Assembly: GCA_034769895.1 (NCBI GenBank)
Contig: CM068369.1
Location: 422,827,479-422,891,478 of the forward strand
Direction: 5' to 3'
DNA from: Magicicada septendecula
Lineage: Eukaryota; Arthropoda; Insecta; Hemiptera; Cicadidae
DNA: 64,000 bases
Part shown: one piece after another, positions 34,521 through 47,583 of the stretch
Position numbering within the stretch: the stretch's first letter is position 1
Layout: each line of letters opens with the position of its first letter
Notes under the pieces: generated by a model
What the model saw: the letters and a program-made list of their open reading frames with translations, nothing else
Told to the model about the DNA's origin: nothing
Database searches by the model: none
Position numbers and translations under genes: made by a program

Positions 34521-37141
34521 AACCTATTATTATTATTAACTACCATCAACCCCAAACCCACAAAAACGATTAAAAAGAAAGTATAACATACCAAAATCCT
34601 ATAAAAATGTAATTATTTAGAAAACTAAAGTGTTGTATAGTATTATAAGAAGTGAACCGACTAAAGCTATTGTGTGATAAGAAAATAAACAAGTCTTAAC
34701 AGTCCATGATTACTAATGGTCTGGTCTGAGATAGTGAGACTCAAAATATCAGAACCACCAGTGAAAGTGAATTTGTGTGAGTGTTTTTTGGAAATGCAAT
34801 AAACTTAAAGTTAGTGATACTATGACTTATCAATATGCTATATAACAACTTTAATATCCAATAATAAACAGCATAATAAAATAATAAAATGGAAGATTTC
34901 CAGTATTTTATTATTTTAATGTAACTCTTTATTTACAAGACATTTGTAAAAAATGCTAATAACTAGAGTATGGGTGGTCATGTTTACTGATGAAGGGGAT
35001 CATAAATAATAATGGTTTAGACCAGAAAGGACTGGCATTAATTTAGTATTCATAGGTTTAAAATGTGTAAATAGACTGTTTGTTCACAGCCATAAAATCA
35101 ATGTGTTTGTAAGAATTATTAGAAAATAAGATTTATATTATGTGTTTAAAATGAATTATGTTTGCTAAATAACAGCATACATACCATTAATAATGTTTCA
35201 GTAGGTATGCTGTGTTAATTCAAAAATAGTTAAAAGTATATGTTCAAACCATGTCAGGAATATGTTCAATTGTACAGATTGCTAAATAATGTTCATAATT
35301 ATTTTTTTATAACAGTAGTGTTAATTAAATACTACACCTCACAATAAGTTATAAACCATTTTATTTTCATGTAATAGTAACTATGTAAAGTCAGAGGAGT
35401 GGTGGAATTAAATTTATTTGAGAAAGACAGAAATGTAAAATTCTAAACTCTAGGCCATTTGGTGAATTCACAGAAACCATATAAACCAGTATAATTCACT
35501 TATAAATCCTGTAAACTAGCAAGATTTAGATAAGGTAAATCAGTTAACCACTACTGGAAATGATCCTGTGAGTTAAAATGATAATAAGGAAATATACCTT
35601 AAAATATTGTAAATTTTCAAAATATATAAATTAATTAATTTTAAAGAGCAATGTCAAATTCATAGACTAACACAAAAAACCAGTTCAAAGGTTCAATTTA
35701 TATGTATTTAAGGAAAGGAAGAGAAATATGACTAATTAAAATTTATTATAATAGAATTAATAACAATTAAAATGGAAGAAAAATTTGTATAAAGGCGGAA
35801 ATCAGATTTTGAGCCTAGATTTTCAAAAAGGAAAGAAATTTGTTAATTTCCACAAAATGTCCACAGATATGGACTATAATACATCAATTTAAAAGGAATG
35901 AGATGATTAAACCAATGATAAGGTTCATAATTCATGAAAGTGATGAATAAAATAAATAAATTCCATATATAATGTCATTTTGTATCATGTGTATGGGTAA
36001 TCAAAATAGGTTAACAATACTTTTTCAAAGATTAACTGGGCCAGATTTTGACCAAGTTAATATAGTCTTTTGTTGAATATCAAGCTAAATAGTTGTGTGA
36101 AAAAACGTTCCTTAAAACCGAGTAGAAAATGGTACGACAGTTTGCCATTAATATCAGTGCATCGAGAGTTAGATGAATTGAACACTTTCTTCACTAAATT
36201 TACCAAAACTTTAACAACAATAGTGAAAAATAACACCTAACTTCATGATACGAGTGATCTAAAACAGTAAAACAATATATTTGACATAATTCACGCTACA
36301 ACTCATAACCACTTTTACAGACAACCTAACCAACAGAAGTGAACACATACCAAATAACTTAATTAACACCAATATACCCGGAACACTTCTTCAAAACACA
36401 CCAAACTACCTAATAGACAGAGTACACCAGTGCGGGGACATTTCAAACATTCATGAAGACAATTTTGCTGAGTTTTCAACACGACGACTTTTTCCGTAAC
36501 CTCGCCAGATCTAGTAGCGGCCATCTTTGAAATTTACGAATCTGCATTCCACCTCGAGTGACGTCATAGAAGCTACATATGGTCTGACAAAACAATTTTC
36601 TTAAACATTATATATCAGAATTATTTGAATACTGTTAAATAATAATTATTAAATTTACTTTAATTGTTAATGTTATACTTTCTCGTTACCCTTCTCTAAC
36701 TATTAATTTAATCGCTCAAAGAACCTGTCCTTTTTATAATATTTATAATAATTTTGTCTACTGTATGCACAATCGATAATTCCCTGAGACGGAGTCGATA
36801 ATTGTTCTCAATCGATAAAAAATCGATTATTTATTAAATTGTTTAATAAATCCATTTATTTCAATTGTTTTTTATCTGTTATTATTTCACAGGCTAATTT
36901 AATGTTATTTATTAAGGCTAAGGGACTTCAAGAAGAAGAATTTTTTTTTTTTTGAGTGAGATATTGGACCAGCAAGAAAAATCATCAATCGATTGCTGAC
37001 TGGAGTTAATCTAGTTAACTCCAGACTTGATTCAAATCTTCCAGAAGTGCTCGATAGTCAATAAATACCTTCCTAATTCTTAAAATTTTTACAAAACTTT
37101 TAAAACAGCCTTATTTCTTAATTAGAAACATTGATTAACAT

Positions 37142-39939
37142 TGTAACCTCTCTGTGCTTTTAGTATTGATTTTATTTCTTTTTAAATTTCTATCTCCTTG
37201 CTTGTTGGTTTTGAACGAGAGGTTACAAGTTAATTAGGACTAGGCCGAAGCCTAGAGAAGCGAAAATTATGCTGGGTCCAGTATGACGGGACTTGCAATA
37301 AAACTCAGCCGTAACAGAACGATAACAATTTATTTTATTTCATGCCCTGCTTGTATGCCCAATCACAAGTATGAATATGGTAAAAGATAACAAGTGTGTA
37401 AAATCTTAGTCATAACAAATGTGTGCAAATATAAACGATCACAAGTGTGTATAAATCTTCAAATCTTCAGCATAACAAATATGTATAATATTAAGCACAA
37501 CAAATATATATATAAATCAATGAACACCCATATATATATATATATAATTATAAAATTTTCTTCCATCTCGTGGCTAGCTAGACACATAACAACACACACA
37601 GAACACAAGGTACACCAACTCACAATTACATAAATTTTTAACACGCATGCCCCTGGAATGCACCCACCCAACAGGTAGAGTAACTACAATCTTATAGCTC
37701 GGCAGTGATAAAATATACGCCCTTCGGCAACCCATTCAGCAGAATAACGTAAAGTCAAAACCCCAGAAAGAATGATAATAATTCATGAGGCATAAATAAC
37801 CGGACCACCCCTTTATCTAGCATTCCATTGCTCAATGACCCATGTTGAGCGTGTGAACCTTAAGTTCCTTTCACATCATTAATTGAAACTGACAAACTAC
37901 GTCACCTACTTTCAGACAGTGTTTATAAAACTCTATACAGTTATTTGACTTCAAAAAAAAAATTCCAAAAGGAATCAAATCTTTATGTACTTTAATAAAC
38001 AGAAATTAATTGCTTGAGGCATTACTATTCCAGAAGATTTTGACGATATATAATTTACTCAAAAAGAAAATGATGAATACATGTTTTATAGTCAAAAATT
38101 AAACAGCAAATGCTATAAGTGGGAAGTCAACCCACATGTGTTTGCCAGTTAAGAAAACAATCAGTTTAGCCCTTGTGCAAGGGGCAAAATCAGCTAAAAT
38201 ATTTCCATAACATTAGTAAATTATTTCTATTAGCCTCAAATGACTATATAAAATAATTAAAAGAAAAGATTACAATAAGGTGGTTGTGCTCTGGCATCTG
38301 TGGGAGCGCGCCCACATGTAGTTGACAAAAGTTGACAGGCATACAACCTGTCTGAAGTTGCACCAGCGTGTCAGAAAATCTAAGTCCCATTTTGTAATCC
38401 CAGAAAAGTCCCCAGCCCTTAAATGTGAAACCCATAGTCAAATTAAATTTTATACACAGCTGTTCCAGCCGGAACAGAGCTACTGAGCAATACTTAAATT
38501 TTGTAAAGAGTGAAATGAAAAAGAGATGCAACAGAAAAATGGTACAAGATTAAAATCTCTCTGGCGCGCTCCCGCAGTGCAGCACGCACTTACAGCCATT
38601 GCATATAGTGTTATGTAACTGAGTTATAAAAAAAAGGTTTATGAAATTTAAGTTATAGTGTTCAGAGTCATGATCACAGCTCAACTTCCCGGTAAACAGT
38701 CTGGACACGTGGTCCCATGGCTTCCAGGCTATTTGCAGTAAACGGGCACACTGCCGGCCCAGCCCCAAAAATGAAATAAATGCAAAATATCACCTTATAA
38801 GTGCTGGCGAGTGCGACATAGAAATTCAGTCTCCATCTCCCTCTTCGTATACGATCTTGACATGGTTCACAGCTTGGGCAGATGTTCAGCCCACAGCAAG
38901 CCAGGAAACCGGCTTAGTGCGAGAACCCTATGAATTCAAGTAAATTAGAGAACAGTCTATAAAAATGTACACCCAAGTTAAGGTAATTAACCTTTTAACG
39001 GGCCGCCAGCTAACTCTCAAGAAAAGCACAATATTCATTAATAAAAGTTTTTACAACCAGCTTAAAGAGTCTAAAAATCAGCCATGGAATAAGTAAATTT
39101 GCATCATGAACAGAACTTATTAAATTGTGGCTTAATATAAAGTGAACTGTACTCAGTCAACATGCTTCGACAAAAATTTGCAGGTTAAACCGGCCACGTG
39201 CAGAGCAGTAATCATTATTTGACCCAAAAAAAAATTTAACAGCAAGTCACTCACAGCATTGAGAATGTTTTACCTTCAATAAAGTTTCATACATAGAAGC
39301 TCTCACACTTCATTCTCTATTTGTGAAGTTAATTAACAAACTCTGCGGCAATTTACTACATGCCCAGACACCATTCACGACCTGACTGCGCACCAAGTTT
39401 TTAGTCATTAATTTTTAATGTAGTGCACTTTTACCATGACAATGACTCTTGAAAAACTACTCGCACTATTACAGAAAATAATAAAGCATGGACTATATAC
39501 AGGGCGTTACGTACAACAGTAAAGAATGAGTTTCTCTTACATAACTTTGTCGGGTCGCACACACACATCATTACGTATTTTATGCATATGCATATAGTTA
39601 TTAATTATCCATACATGTATCATTATTTATAAGACAAATAAATACAAGGCAAACTTACCGGGAGTCAATTTACTTCTAGCCAAGCATGTAGGAACAGCAA
39701 ACTTCGTCGAACAATACGTAGAGCGGAGACGGGACAATTCTCTGAGCGAGGCAAGGCGTGGACTGGCCACCGCGGCACACAATAGTCATTGCACATAGCC
39801 GAGTTGCGCGCGCAACCGCACACAGTGCCGCTCCCCTCATACCGCGGACCAAAGTTCGCCCGCGCTGCCTCGGCTCACGTTATGTTACAATTACGAAAAC
39901 TTTCTAGAATTTTGTAACCGCCGGCATCAAACCAGCACA
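37142..39939 (+). mobile_element. Solo LTR (2798 bp) nested in the 5' LTR
   Basis: TGTAACCTCTCTG...ACCAGCACA, flanked by ACAT (37138-37141, 39940-39943). The intact 3' LTR gives the empty site. The end TTTTGTAACCGCCGGCATC resembles the host LTR's TTTTGTAAAGACCGGCATAC, suggesting a related but distinct Gypsy lineage. It includes (TA)n near 37530 and a GC-richer last 250 bp, and no gene. It was inserted after the 17-kb element, so it is younger still. Confidence 0.92.
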
Positions 39940-40043
39940 ACATAAACAAAATTATTTTTTTATTGAAAATTTTATTTTTTATAAAATATTTCATTTTCTA
40001 TTTTATTTTTGTAAAGACCGGCATACAGGGTCTTGTTACAAAG

Positions 40044-40061
40044 TGGCGTCCAACTTAGAGG
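40044..40061 (+). other. Primer-binding site
   Basis: TGGCGTCCAACTTAGAGG, three bases after the LTR end. It matches 13 of 18 positions of the tRNA-Lys PBS seen at 12022. The assignment to tRNA-Lys is inferred. Confidence 0.6.
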
Positions 40062-40109
40062 GCTTGATAAGATAAGCCTGGCAGCGATTAATTAATAGAT
40101 ACCAGAAAA

Positions 40110-42327
40110 ATGCAAAGACGAGCTACTTCAAAGAAGAGGGCGGCAGAGGCCAAAAAAGAAGTGGACATGGGGGATAAGGAGGCAACACCCGTTGAGGATC
40201 CGGATGTGGTATTACCCCCACTGGAAGATAAACAAACCGCACCAACAGAGGAACAACCTGAAGTAACAACGCAAACAGGGGAAGTCAATGTCCCAGAGAA
40301 GGAGAAATCTAAAACAATGGAAGAGAACATAATGGAAATGTTCAGGCAAATGAGAGAGGATAACAAATCAATGAATCAGGAATTGAAGGAAGATTTGAAG
40401 GAAAACAACCGATCCACGAAGGAAGAATTGGGCCGTAAAATAGAAAACACTAACAAGAGGATTGAAGAAACCAGTAAGAATTTGGAAGAGAAGATGGAGG
40501 AAAACAACCGGTCCACAAAGGAAGAACTGGGCCGTAAGATAGAGAATACCAACAAGAGGATTGAGGAAACCAGTAGGAAGATGGAAGAAAATAATAAGAA
40601 TTTGGAAGAGAAGATGGAAGAAACCAGTAAGAAAATAGAAAGTGACAACCAACAATTAAAAGACGAATTAAGGGAAAATAACAGGAAAATGGAAGAGACG
40701 ATGGGGGAAAGATTGGAAGAATTGAGAGAGGACAATCAACTGCTGAGAGAAGAACTAAGGGAAGTTAACCAAGAGAACATGAATAAATTAGACGAGAGGA
40801 TTGAATTGGCGAAGGAGGAGTTGAATAAAAAGATAACAGAGACGAAGAAATCCATCGTAAAGAAGTTAGAACAGGAAGTCGTGGTTGTTAACCAGCAGAT
40901 CAGAGAAGTAGACGAAAGATGTCGTCAGACCGAAAACGAAGTGATGGAAATCCGGGAAGTAATACATAGAGAGATTACACAGGTCAAAGAACAACAGGAA
41001 ACAAAACTGGAAGAAAACAAGAAATTTGCCTTGGAAGAAGTGAATAAAGTGCGGACACAAGTAACCGAAAGATGCAACGGCGTGGAAGCTGCTATGTCGA
41101 ACATAACCGGACAGGTGCGTCAGAGCCAGGAGGAGATAGAATTGATAAAGAACAGACCATCTGGATATCATAATTTCCCCAAGTCAGAAAACAGAGAATG
41201 GCTCAATTTCCGGCAATATAAACGGAAGCCCATGGAATTCTTGGCACGCATAGAGGAATACTTAGAGAAACACAGAGGGAACCGATGGGTCCAGAACAGG
41301 GAAATCCTTGACGAGTCGTTTCGGGAGGTGAATGACCATTGGTGGATGGCCAACCGGAGCGACATCGACAATTATGAGCAATTTAAGAGCCTATTCAAGG
41401 CCAAGTACTGGTCAGAGACAACTCAAAATTTGATAAGAGACAATATATGCCACGGCCACTACAAACCACAAGTCGGTAGTTCGATGACAGCTTATTTCCT
41501 CGGCAAGGTATGTATGGCCAAGCACTTAGAACCGGCCATACCTGAGGAGTGCCTAATAAATAAGTTGTCCTATCATTATGATGAAGAAGTAATTCGTGCG
41601 AGAAGAGGCAGCCAAATAAAAACCATCCAGGCAATGACCGAACTCCTCGAAAACTATGAAAATGAAGACTACTACCGACAGAGTCGTAGAAGAAGTGATG
41701 GGCCCGAACCAAGGCCGTATCAGAACAATAACCAGGGTACGAACAACATAAACACTGGGTACCAAGGAGGCCGGGCATACCCGCAAAATAACAGTTTTAA
41801 TAGCAATAATAATGTTAATAATTCTAATTACAATAATAATAATAACACGGGTCCAAACCATCCAAACCCGAGTCGACCCTCTAATGGTTATCAGGGTAAC
41901 CGCAATCCCTACCCTAATAACACAAATAGTCAGAGAAGCCCCAATTATGGTAATAATCGTTACCATAAATAATAATAATCGTGCGGGTCCCAATAATGGT
42001 AATCCTGTTAATAATAGGTTTCCTCGCCCTAGAGTGAACTTCATACGAGCCACAGATGGACGACAGCGAAGATTCAACCACAATCGAAGAAACAGCTACC
42101 GCGGATATGAAGAAAGGCGGAGGAGCCTAGAACGGGACCAACCAAGGTACTATCCGGCAAGAAGGAGTAATAGTTTAGATGACGCTGAACGGAGGTCTAA
42201 CCACGAACGACCGGAAGACCATAGGACAGATCGACAGGGAACCACTCTAAGCATCCCAACTGAGGCATCAACTAGTATGGCTCAAAGGAATAATGATGCT
42301 GAGCCTTTAAATGGGCACAGGCAGTAA
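40110..42327 (+). pseudogene. gag: Gag, 620-codon frame plus frameshifted tail
   Basis: Structural protein of the 17-kb element. The start at MQRRATSKKRAAE lies about 50 bp after the PBS. Residues about 70-330 form an exceptionally long predicted coiled coil of repeated E/K/N units, including near-duplicated segments (STKEELGRKIENTNKRIEET occurs twice). Residues about 350-470 are the conserved gag block (FRQYKRKPMEFLARIEEYL, TAYFLGKVCMAKHLEPAIPE). From about 515 on it is Asn-rich. The frame stops at 41972, but the Arg-rich tail (RRNSYRGYEERRRS) continues in another frame to 42327, so one frameshift is likely. No CCHC knuckle is visible. The copy at 1257-3015 has the same layout. Confidence 0.88.
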
Positions 42328-42458
42328 TAAATCGCCAGAACCCGTTACTGCTCGTAAATACTGGGTATAATCATAATAATGAGTGCAATCATAAGTATAA
42401 TAACAATCGTATCACAGTCATAGGGTGCAACTACCTAAAGGACATCAGACATGAGTTA

Positions 42459-45400
42459 TTGGAAGAGGATAACAGTAATCCCACCAATAACTTCAATAAT
42501 GAAATAATACATGTCGACGCCGAGGTAGAAGGCATCCCAGCCAAGTTAATGATCGATACTGGTTCGAACGTGTCAATCATAAGTACGACGGAGTTGGCGA
42601 GGATACAGCAAGAGTGCGGGAGAACTTTACCAACGTTGCCGTTGAATAATATTATTTTGTTGGGTGCAACCGGCCGACAAAATAAAACAATACGTAGGCA
42701 AGTTTCCGCCAGTGTGATGAGCTGTGGTATAGCAATTGATATGGAATTCTTGGTGGCGAGCGGTCTGCCATTTAATATACTGGTCGGGTGCGATGTGCTC
42801 AGGAGGAATTCCGCCATCATTGATCTGAGAACTGAAACATTGTCGCTGTGTACTAACGGACATACTTGGACGGCGAACTTGGTGGGTAGTGACCAAGTCG
42901 TTCTCGATAGTATCCACCAGCAAATCCGCAAAATTAACTACATCCATCCAACATCTATAATTGATCAAAGGATAGAAGACACCTCCAATGAAGATTTATG
43001 GTCACAAAAAATTCAGGAGATCCGAGATTTCCGGAGCGGTATAACTGGCGAAAAGTTAACCATAAACCAAGCGAACAAATTAATAAACATATATAACAAA
43101 TATAAATCAGTCTTTTCTGATGAGCCCGGTAAAGTGAAAAACTTCCAGTGTACTCTACAGTTCCGAGACACAGTGGACTTTAACCGGAAGTCTTACCCCA
43201 TTGCGCAATCACGAAAGCAAGCAGTAAGAGCTGAAATAGAGCAAATGATTAACCATGACATTATAGAGAGTAGCCATTCCCCATATACAAGTCCTATCGT
43301 GGCTATTCCTAAGAAAAACGGACAAGTCCGTTTGTGTTTAGATGCGCGCGAAATAAATAAAATGATCATTAATGACAGGACTTCGCCCGGTGAGATTGAG
43401 GAGATTTTAAAACGGTTCCACGGTACCAAATACTTCAGTACCTGGGATACGGTGTGCGGGTACTGGCAGGTGGAATTACATCCACAGAGTCGCCAGTATC
43501 TGGCCTTTATATTCGAAGGGCGGAACTACCAGTTTAAGAGGTTGCCCTTCGGACTGGTAAACTCAGTCGCAGTCTTTGTGCACTGCATGGACCAGATACT
43601 TGGTCAAGAAGCATTACAATTCACCACCGTATATGTCGATGACTTGCTAGTGTCCTCAGAAACTTGGAAGGAACACTGCTACCGTGTGGAACACGTATTA
43701 CAGAAGCTAGCGACAAATAATATTACGCTAAAATTAGCAAAATCTCATTTCATTGCTAAGGAAATACAATTCTTAGGCTTCATCTTAAATGATCAGGGAA
43801 CTCACCGTCGGCTGAAAAGGTCGAAGCGATTCAGAACTTCCCTACACCTAAGAATCGAAGGCAGTTACAGTCGTTCCTGGGACTCTGTAATTACTACCGC
43901 AAGTTCCAGGAAAAATACTCAGAACTGACTGCCAGATTTCAGCCGCAACTGTCATCCAAAAATAAATGGATCTGGGGTAATGCACAACAGAATATATTAT
44001 CTTTAATAAAACAAAAATTCCTTGAACCCATTATACTTCGCCATCCAGATTTTACTAAGCCTTTCTTTCTTAATTGTGATGCCAGTGACATCAGCCTCGG
44101 CACTACCTTATATCAAGAGGATGAGGAGGGCGAACATCTGGTGATCTGCTTTGCCAGCAGAGCATTGAATCAATGTGAGAAAAACTACCACGTTACAGAA
44201 AAGGAATTATTGAGTGTCGTGTTCGCATGCGGAAAGTTCCGTACTTATATCCTTGGTTATTCCGTTACCGTCCGGACAGACCATAAGTCTATCTTGTTCC
44301 TTAAGAGATGTAAGTTAAGCCATGGAAGGTTAACGCGGTGGATACTATTGCTGCAAGAATACGACCTTAAGTGGGAGTATATCCCCGGAAAGAAGAATGT
44401 CGTAGCGGACGTCTTGTCTAGAGTAGACATTGATAAACAGACGTTCGAGGGGGAGAAGGAGAGAATTCTTAAAGTATACCATATTCTAAGCAGCAGCGCC
44501 GGTCTACAATCAATTTTGGAACACCTGAGCACACACCAACAAGCTGACCCGAAGTTAATCTCTATTATTACAAGATTGGAAGCAGGGGATGAGACAATCT
44601 CCCAATATTATAAAATACATAATGGCATCCTGTTTTCAAGACCATCTTTATATAAGGAGGAATGGAAGGTTACTATTCCGACCCATATCGAGAAGGAAAT
44701 AGTGTTCAATTATCATGTTCGATATGGGCATATGGGCGCCTTAAAGGTGGTAAAGGCCCTGGAAGGGAGCTGCCATATCAAAGACATAAATCGGAAAGTA
44801 CGAAAGTACATAAGAAACTGTCGCATTTGCCAACTCGTAAAAACCAACAACGAGAAAAGAGAGGGGCAAATGATTCCGATAACCTCTCAGTCGAAACTTG
44901 AGAAGGTATTCCTGGATATCTGTGGGCCATTTCCCCGCAGTGGAGGCCGCCACCGATACAAATATCTCATCATCATAATGGACCATTATACCAAGTTCGT
45001 TAAGCTGTACCCAGCGAATCGGGCGACTACGAATAAAGTTCTGGACATCCTGACCAACCAATGCTTCCCAACCGTCGGAAAACCGGTATCGATCATAACC
45101 GACCATGGAACACAATTCAAGGGGAGGAAATGGCGGGATACACTGCTGTCAATGGGGGTTCATACATACAAGACATCAGTATACCACCCGAGCAGTAACC
45201 CGGCTGAAAGAGTCTTGCGAGAGGTGGGGCGCCTATTAAGAACGTATTGCCATGATCAGCAGAGGAGGTGGCAAGAATACTTGGAGGCCACTGAAGAATT
45301 CCTCAACCTGGCGTACCATCCAGCCATAGGAATAACCCCATACTCCGCCATGTACAACCCCCTAGGGAGATCGAGGATATATTGGAGTTCCCCAGAGAGA

Positions 45401-45708
45401 ATAAATATATATTTAATAGAGTTCAATTTCATAATAAGGTGGCCGAAGATCAGGAGTAACGGCGGAATAAGTACGATAAAAGCATGGGTAAGGTTATTAA
45501 TTATACCGTTGGAGAGAAAGTGTTGTTGAAGAATAGGGAATTACCCAGTTCCTTAGAGGGGATAACAAAAAAATTATTGCTTCTGTACACTGGTCCCTAT
45601 ATTGTCTCTAAGAACAATAACAACAACACATACGAAATAAAGGAAATGAATTCATATAAAATTAAGGGTGTCTTTAACCAGGCATCCATAAAGAAATTTT
45701 ATGAATAA
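42459..45708 (+). pseudogene. pol: Pol: protease, RT, RNase H, integrase; three frames
   Basis: First frame (42459-43928): retropepsin LMIDTGSNVSII, then RT with FSTWDTVCGYWQV (motif A Asp), RLPFGLVNS and YVDDLLVSS. A 1-base lesion near 43805 shifts the frame. The next frame carries RNase H (DASDISLG, ADVLSR) and integrase: the HHCC zinc motif HVRYGHMG...CRICQ, then FLDICGP, IITDHGTQF and NPAERVLREV supplying D, D and E. Another break near 45380-45480 precedes the C-terminal module (YTVGEKVLLKNR, LLYTGPYIV), which is a GPY/F-type domain ending at 45708. The order protease-RT-RNaseH-integrase defines Ty3/Gypsy. All catalytic residues looked for are present, so the frame breaks are the only obvious defects. 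Confidence 0.9.
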
Positions 45709-45715
45709 AATCAGC

Positions 45716-46370
45716 CAAATTCTAAAACACATGTAAGCCCACCTTACATAAAAATTATTTAAGAAAACTTTATGGCAAGAATATAAGAGAAGAATTTAAA
45801 AATCAACAAAATTCAAAAATAATGTAATATCAAATTACATACTAAAAATTTGAAAAAAACCATTTGGGAAGAAGAAGATAAAAAGAATTTAAAAAACAGC
45901 CAAATTCTAAAACCCATGTAAGCCCACCTTACATAAAAATTATTTAAGAAAACTTTATGGCAAGAATATAAGAGAAGAATTTAAAAACAGATAAATTCAA
46001 AAATAAGGTAATACCACATTACATACAATTATTTTAAGAAAAACTATTTGGAAAGATATAAGAAGAAGAGTTTGGACTAAATAATCCAAATCCCAAAGCA
46101 ATTGTAAGTTCACCTTACTAACCAAGAATTTGAGAAAAAACATTTTGAAGAGATAAATATAAAACAGAATTTAGATTGAAATAATATAAATTCTAAAAAG
46201 AAAGCAAGCCCACCGTACATACAAATTATTTGAGAAAACTTTATGGAAATATAAGAAGAGTGAATTTTGAATTGTGTATAAATCAAGTTTCCAAACCAAG
46301 TGTAAGTACAACTTACCGACCAATTATTAATAAAACACTTTGGTGAGATAAACAGAAGAGATTTAATATC
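45716..46370 (+). repeat. Seven-copy tandem repeat with a paired hairpin
   Basis: Units of 90-100 bp start after the pol stop. Each holds a 5-bp stem with a 5-nt loop: GTAAG/CTTAC at 45733, 45918, 46104 and 46302; GTAAT/ATTAC at 45824 and 46008; and a decayed GCAAG/CGTAC at 46204. The G:C to T:A change is compensated in both arms. Between hairpins runs A-rich sequence with TTTGAGAAAA and AGAAGA. No protein frame is maintained. It lies between pol and the 3' LTR, so it would be in the 3' part of the genomic RNA. Confidence 0.8.
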
Positions 46371-47583
46371 ATATTTATGGTAAGCATAAAATATATTTAC
46401 CATGTTTATAAAGGATCATAATGGGATGAATAAAGGAAACAGACTTTAGAATTAAAACAAATAATTCTGGAAAGTATGATCATGTCTAATTTCAATATAA
46501 AGAGTAAAAACCTTTCCATAAAATGATGCCAAAGGAAATATAAAAAAAAATTTTTTTTTTTGATACGATTTGAGTTGATATAATTTGAGTGATTGAATAT
46601 AATAAAATACAAAAACTTATGTGGAATTATGAGAAAATAAAACTTTGAAGTGGTATGAGGAGAAGTTATGACCTCATTATAAAATTAATAAAAAAAAACA
46701 TTCATTCGAAAGTCTAATAACCATGACAGGAATAATGTGAGAATAATATCAAAGATATATGTAATTAAACGAATTAATATAAAATGATTTATGAATTAAA
46801 TGTCAATTGTGATAATGACAGTTATAAAAAGTTCTAGAAAATAGAACAAGTGGAAATAATAAGAACAAAGAAACGGTCTAAAAATGTCATAAAGATATGC
46901 TACTATAAACAATGCAGATTATAATAAAAAACCAGAAGGTAATAAAGAATTTATCACCAAAAGCTTTATATGATAAGAAAAGTTAAAAAAGGTAATAATA
47001 GAAGAGCTTCCTACCATAATATCAAATGAAAGAAACATCCAGTTAACGAGTCAGAAGAACAACTGAGATAGGAATATTAAAATCTCTGAGAAATATAATA
47101 AGTAATAAGTGAAGTATCCCAAAGATATTTTTTTTAAAATAGTAACAAATGTGTACTATTCTGAATAATTTTTTAATCTGTCTGTAGATAATTCCAGCAG
47201 TATTAATATGTTTTTTGAGCAGAGATGATTTGCCTCTGTACTCAAATATGTGTGAAGTATTGGACAGCAGAGGAAGTAGCGTACAGTGCCTCTCTGAACT
47301 GAACCAGCTCACAAAGTAGGGAACGATAGGGAGGAAATATCCCAAGGAGAAAATTCTAAGAAGAAATATGAAAATGAAATAATAAATATGAAACTCAGAT
47401 GACTATTACTATCAAGGAAGATCAAGTGAGAATGAGAAGGATATAAACTCAAATATAAATAAGAAAATTTTTAAAATGGAAGGAAGTCCAGAATAATAAC
47501 AAACCTAGAATAATTTATCATAAGCAATTGTTTCAGACAAAGCAAGTATAGTCTGAAAAAATTACTTCTGGAGAAGGGCATTC
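46371..47583 (+). other. 3' non-coding region of the Gypsy element
   Basis: A-rich, with no gene and no env-like frame. A short purine tract GGAGAAGGGC (47570-47579) just before the 3' LTR is the probable polypurine tract used to prime plus-strand synthesis. Confidence 0.6.

Larger units (their letters stand above)
33899..40040 (+). repeat. 5' LTR, split by a solo LTR
   Basis: TGTAGCGTGACAG...CTTGTTACA. Removing the insert at 37142-39939 and one target copy leaves about 3340 bp, matching the 3' LTR. It contains a 91-codon frame near its start, a Lys/Glu/Asp repeat, and AT-rich non-coding sequence. Confidence 0.95.

Noticed and set aside
34265-34594. 109-codon minus-strand frame rich in Ser/Phe/Leu, repeated at 47950-48279
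   Set aside because: It is the antisense of the purine-rich Lys/Glu/Asp minisatellite in the LTR. The hydrophobic look is a by-product of the TTC/TCC/TTT codons.
41960-42000. Programmed frameshift between the gag frame and its Arg-rich tail
   Set aside because: The related gag at 1257-3015 reads through this junction in one frame, so a simple indel is more likely.
43795-43815. Programmed frameshift between RT and RNase H
   Set aside because: Gypsy RT and RNase H are translated as one frame; a one-base deletion explains it.
45709-47583. Envelope gene between pol and the 3' LTR
   Set aside because: No signal peptide, transmembrane frame or long open frame is present; the zone is tandem repeats and A-rich DNA.
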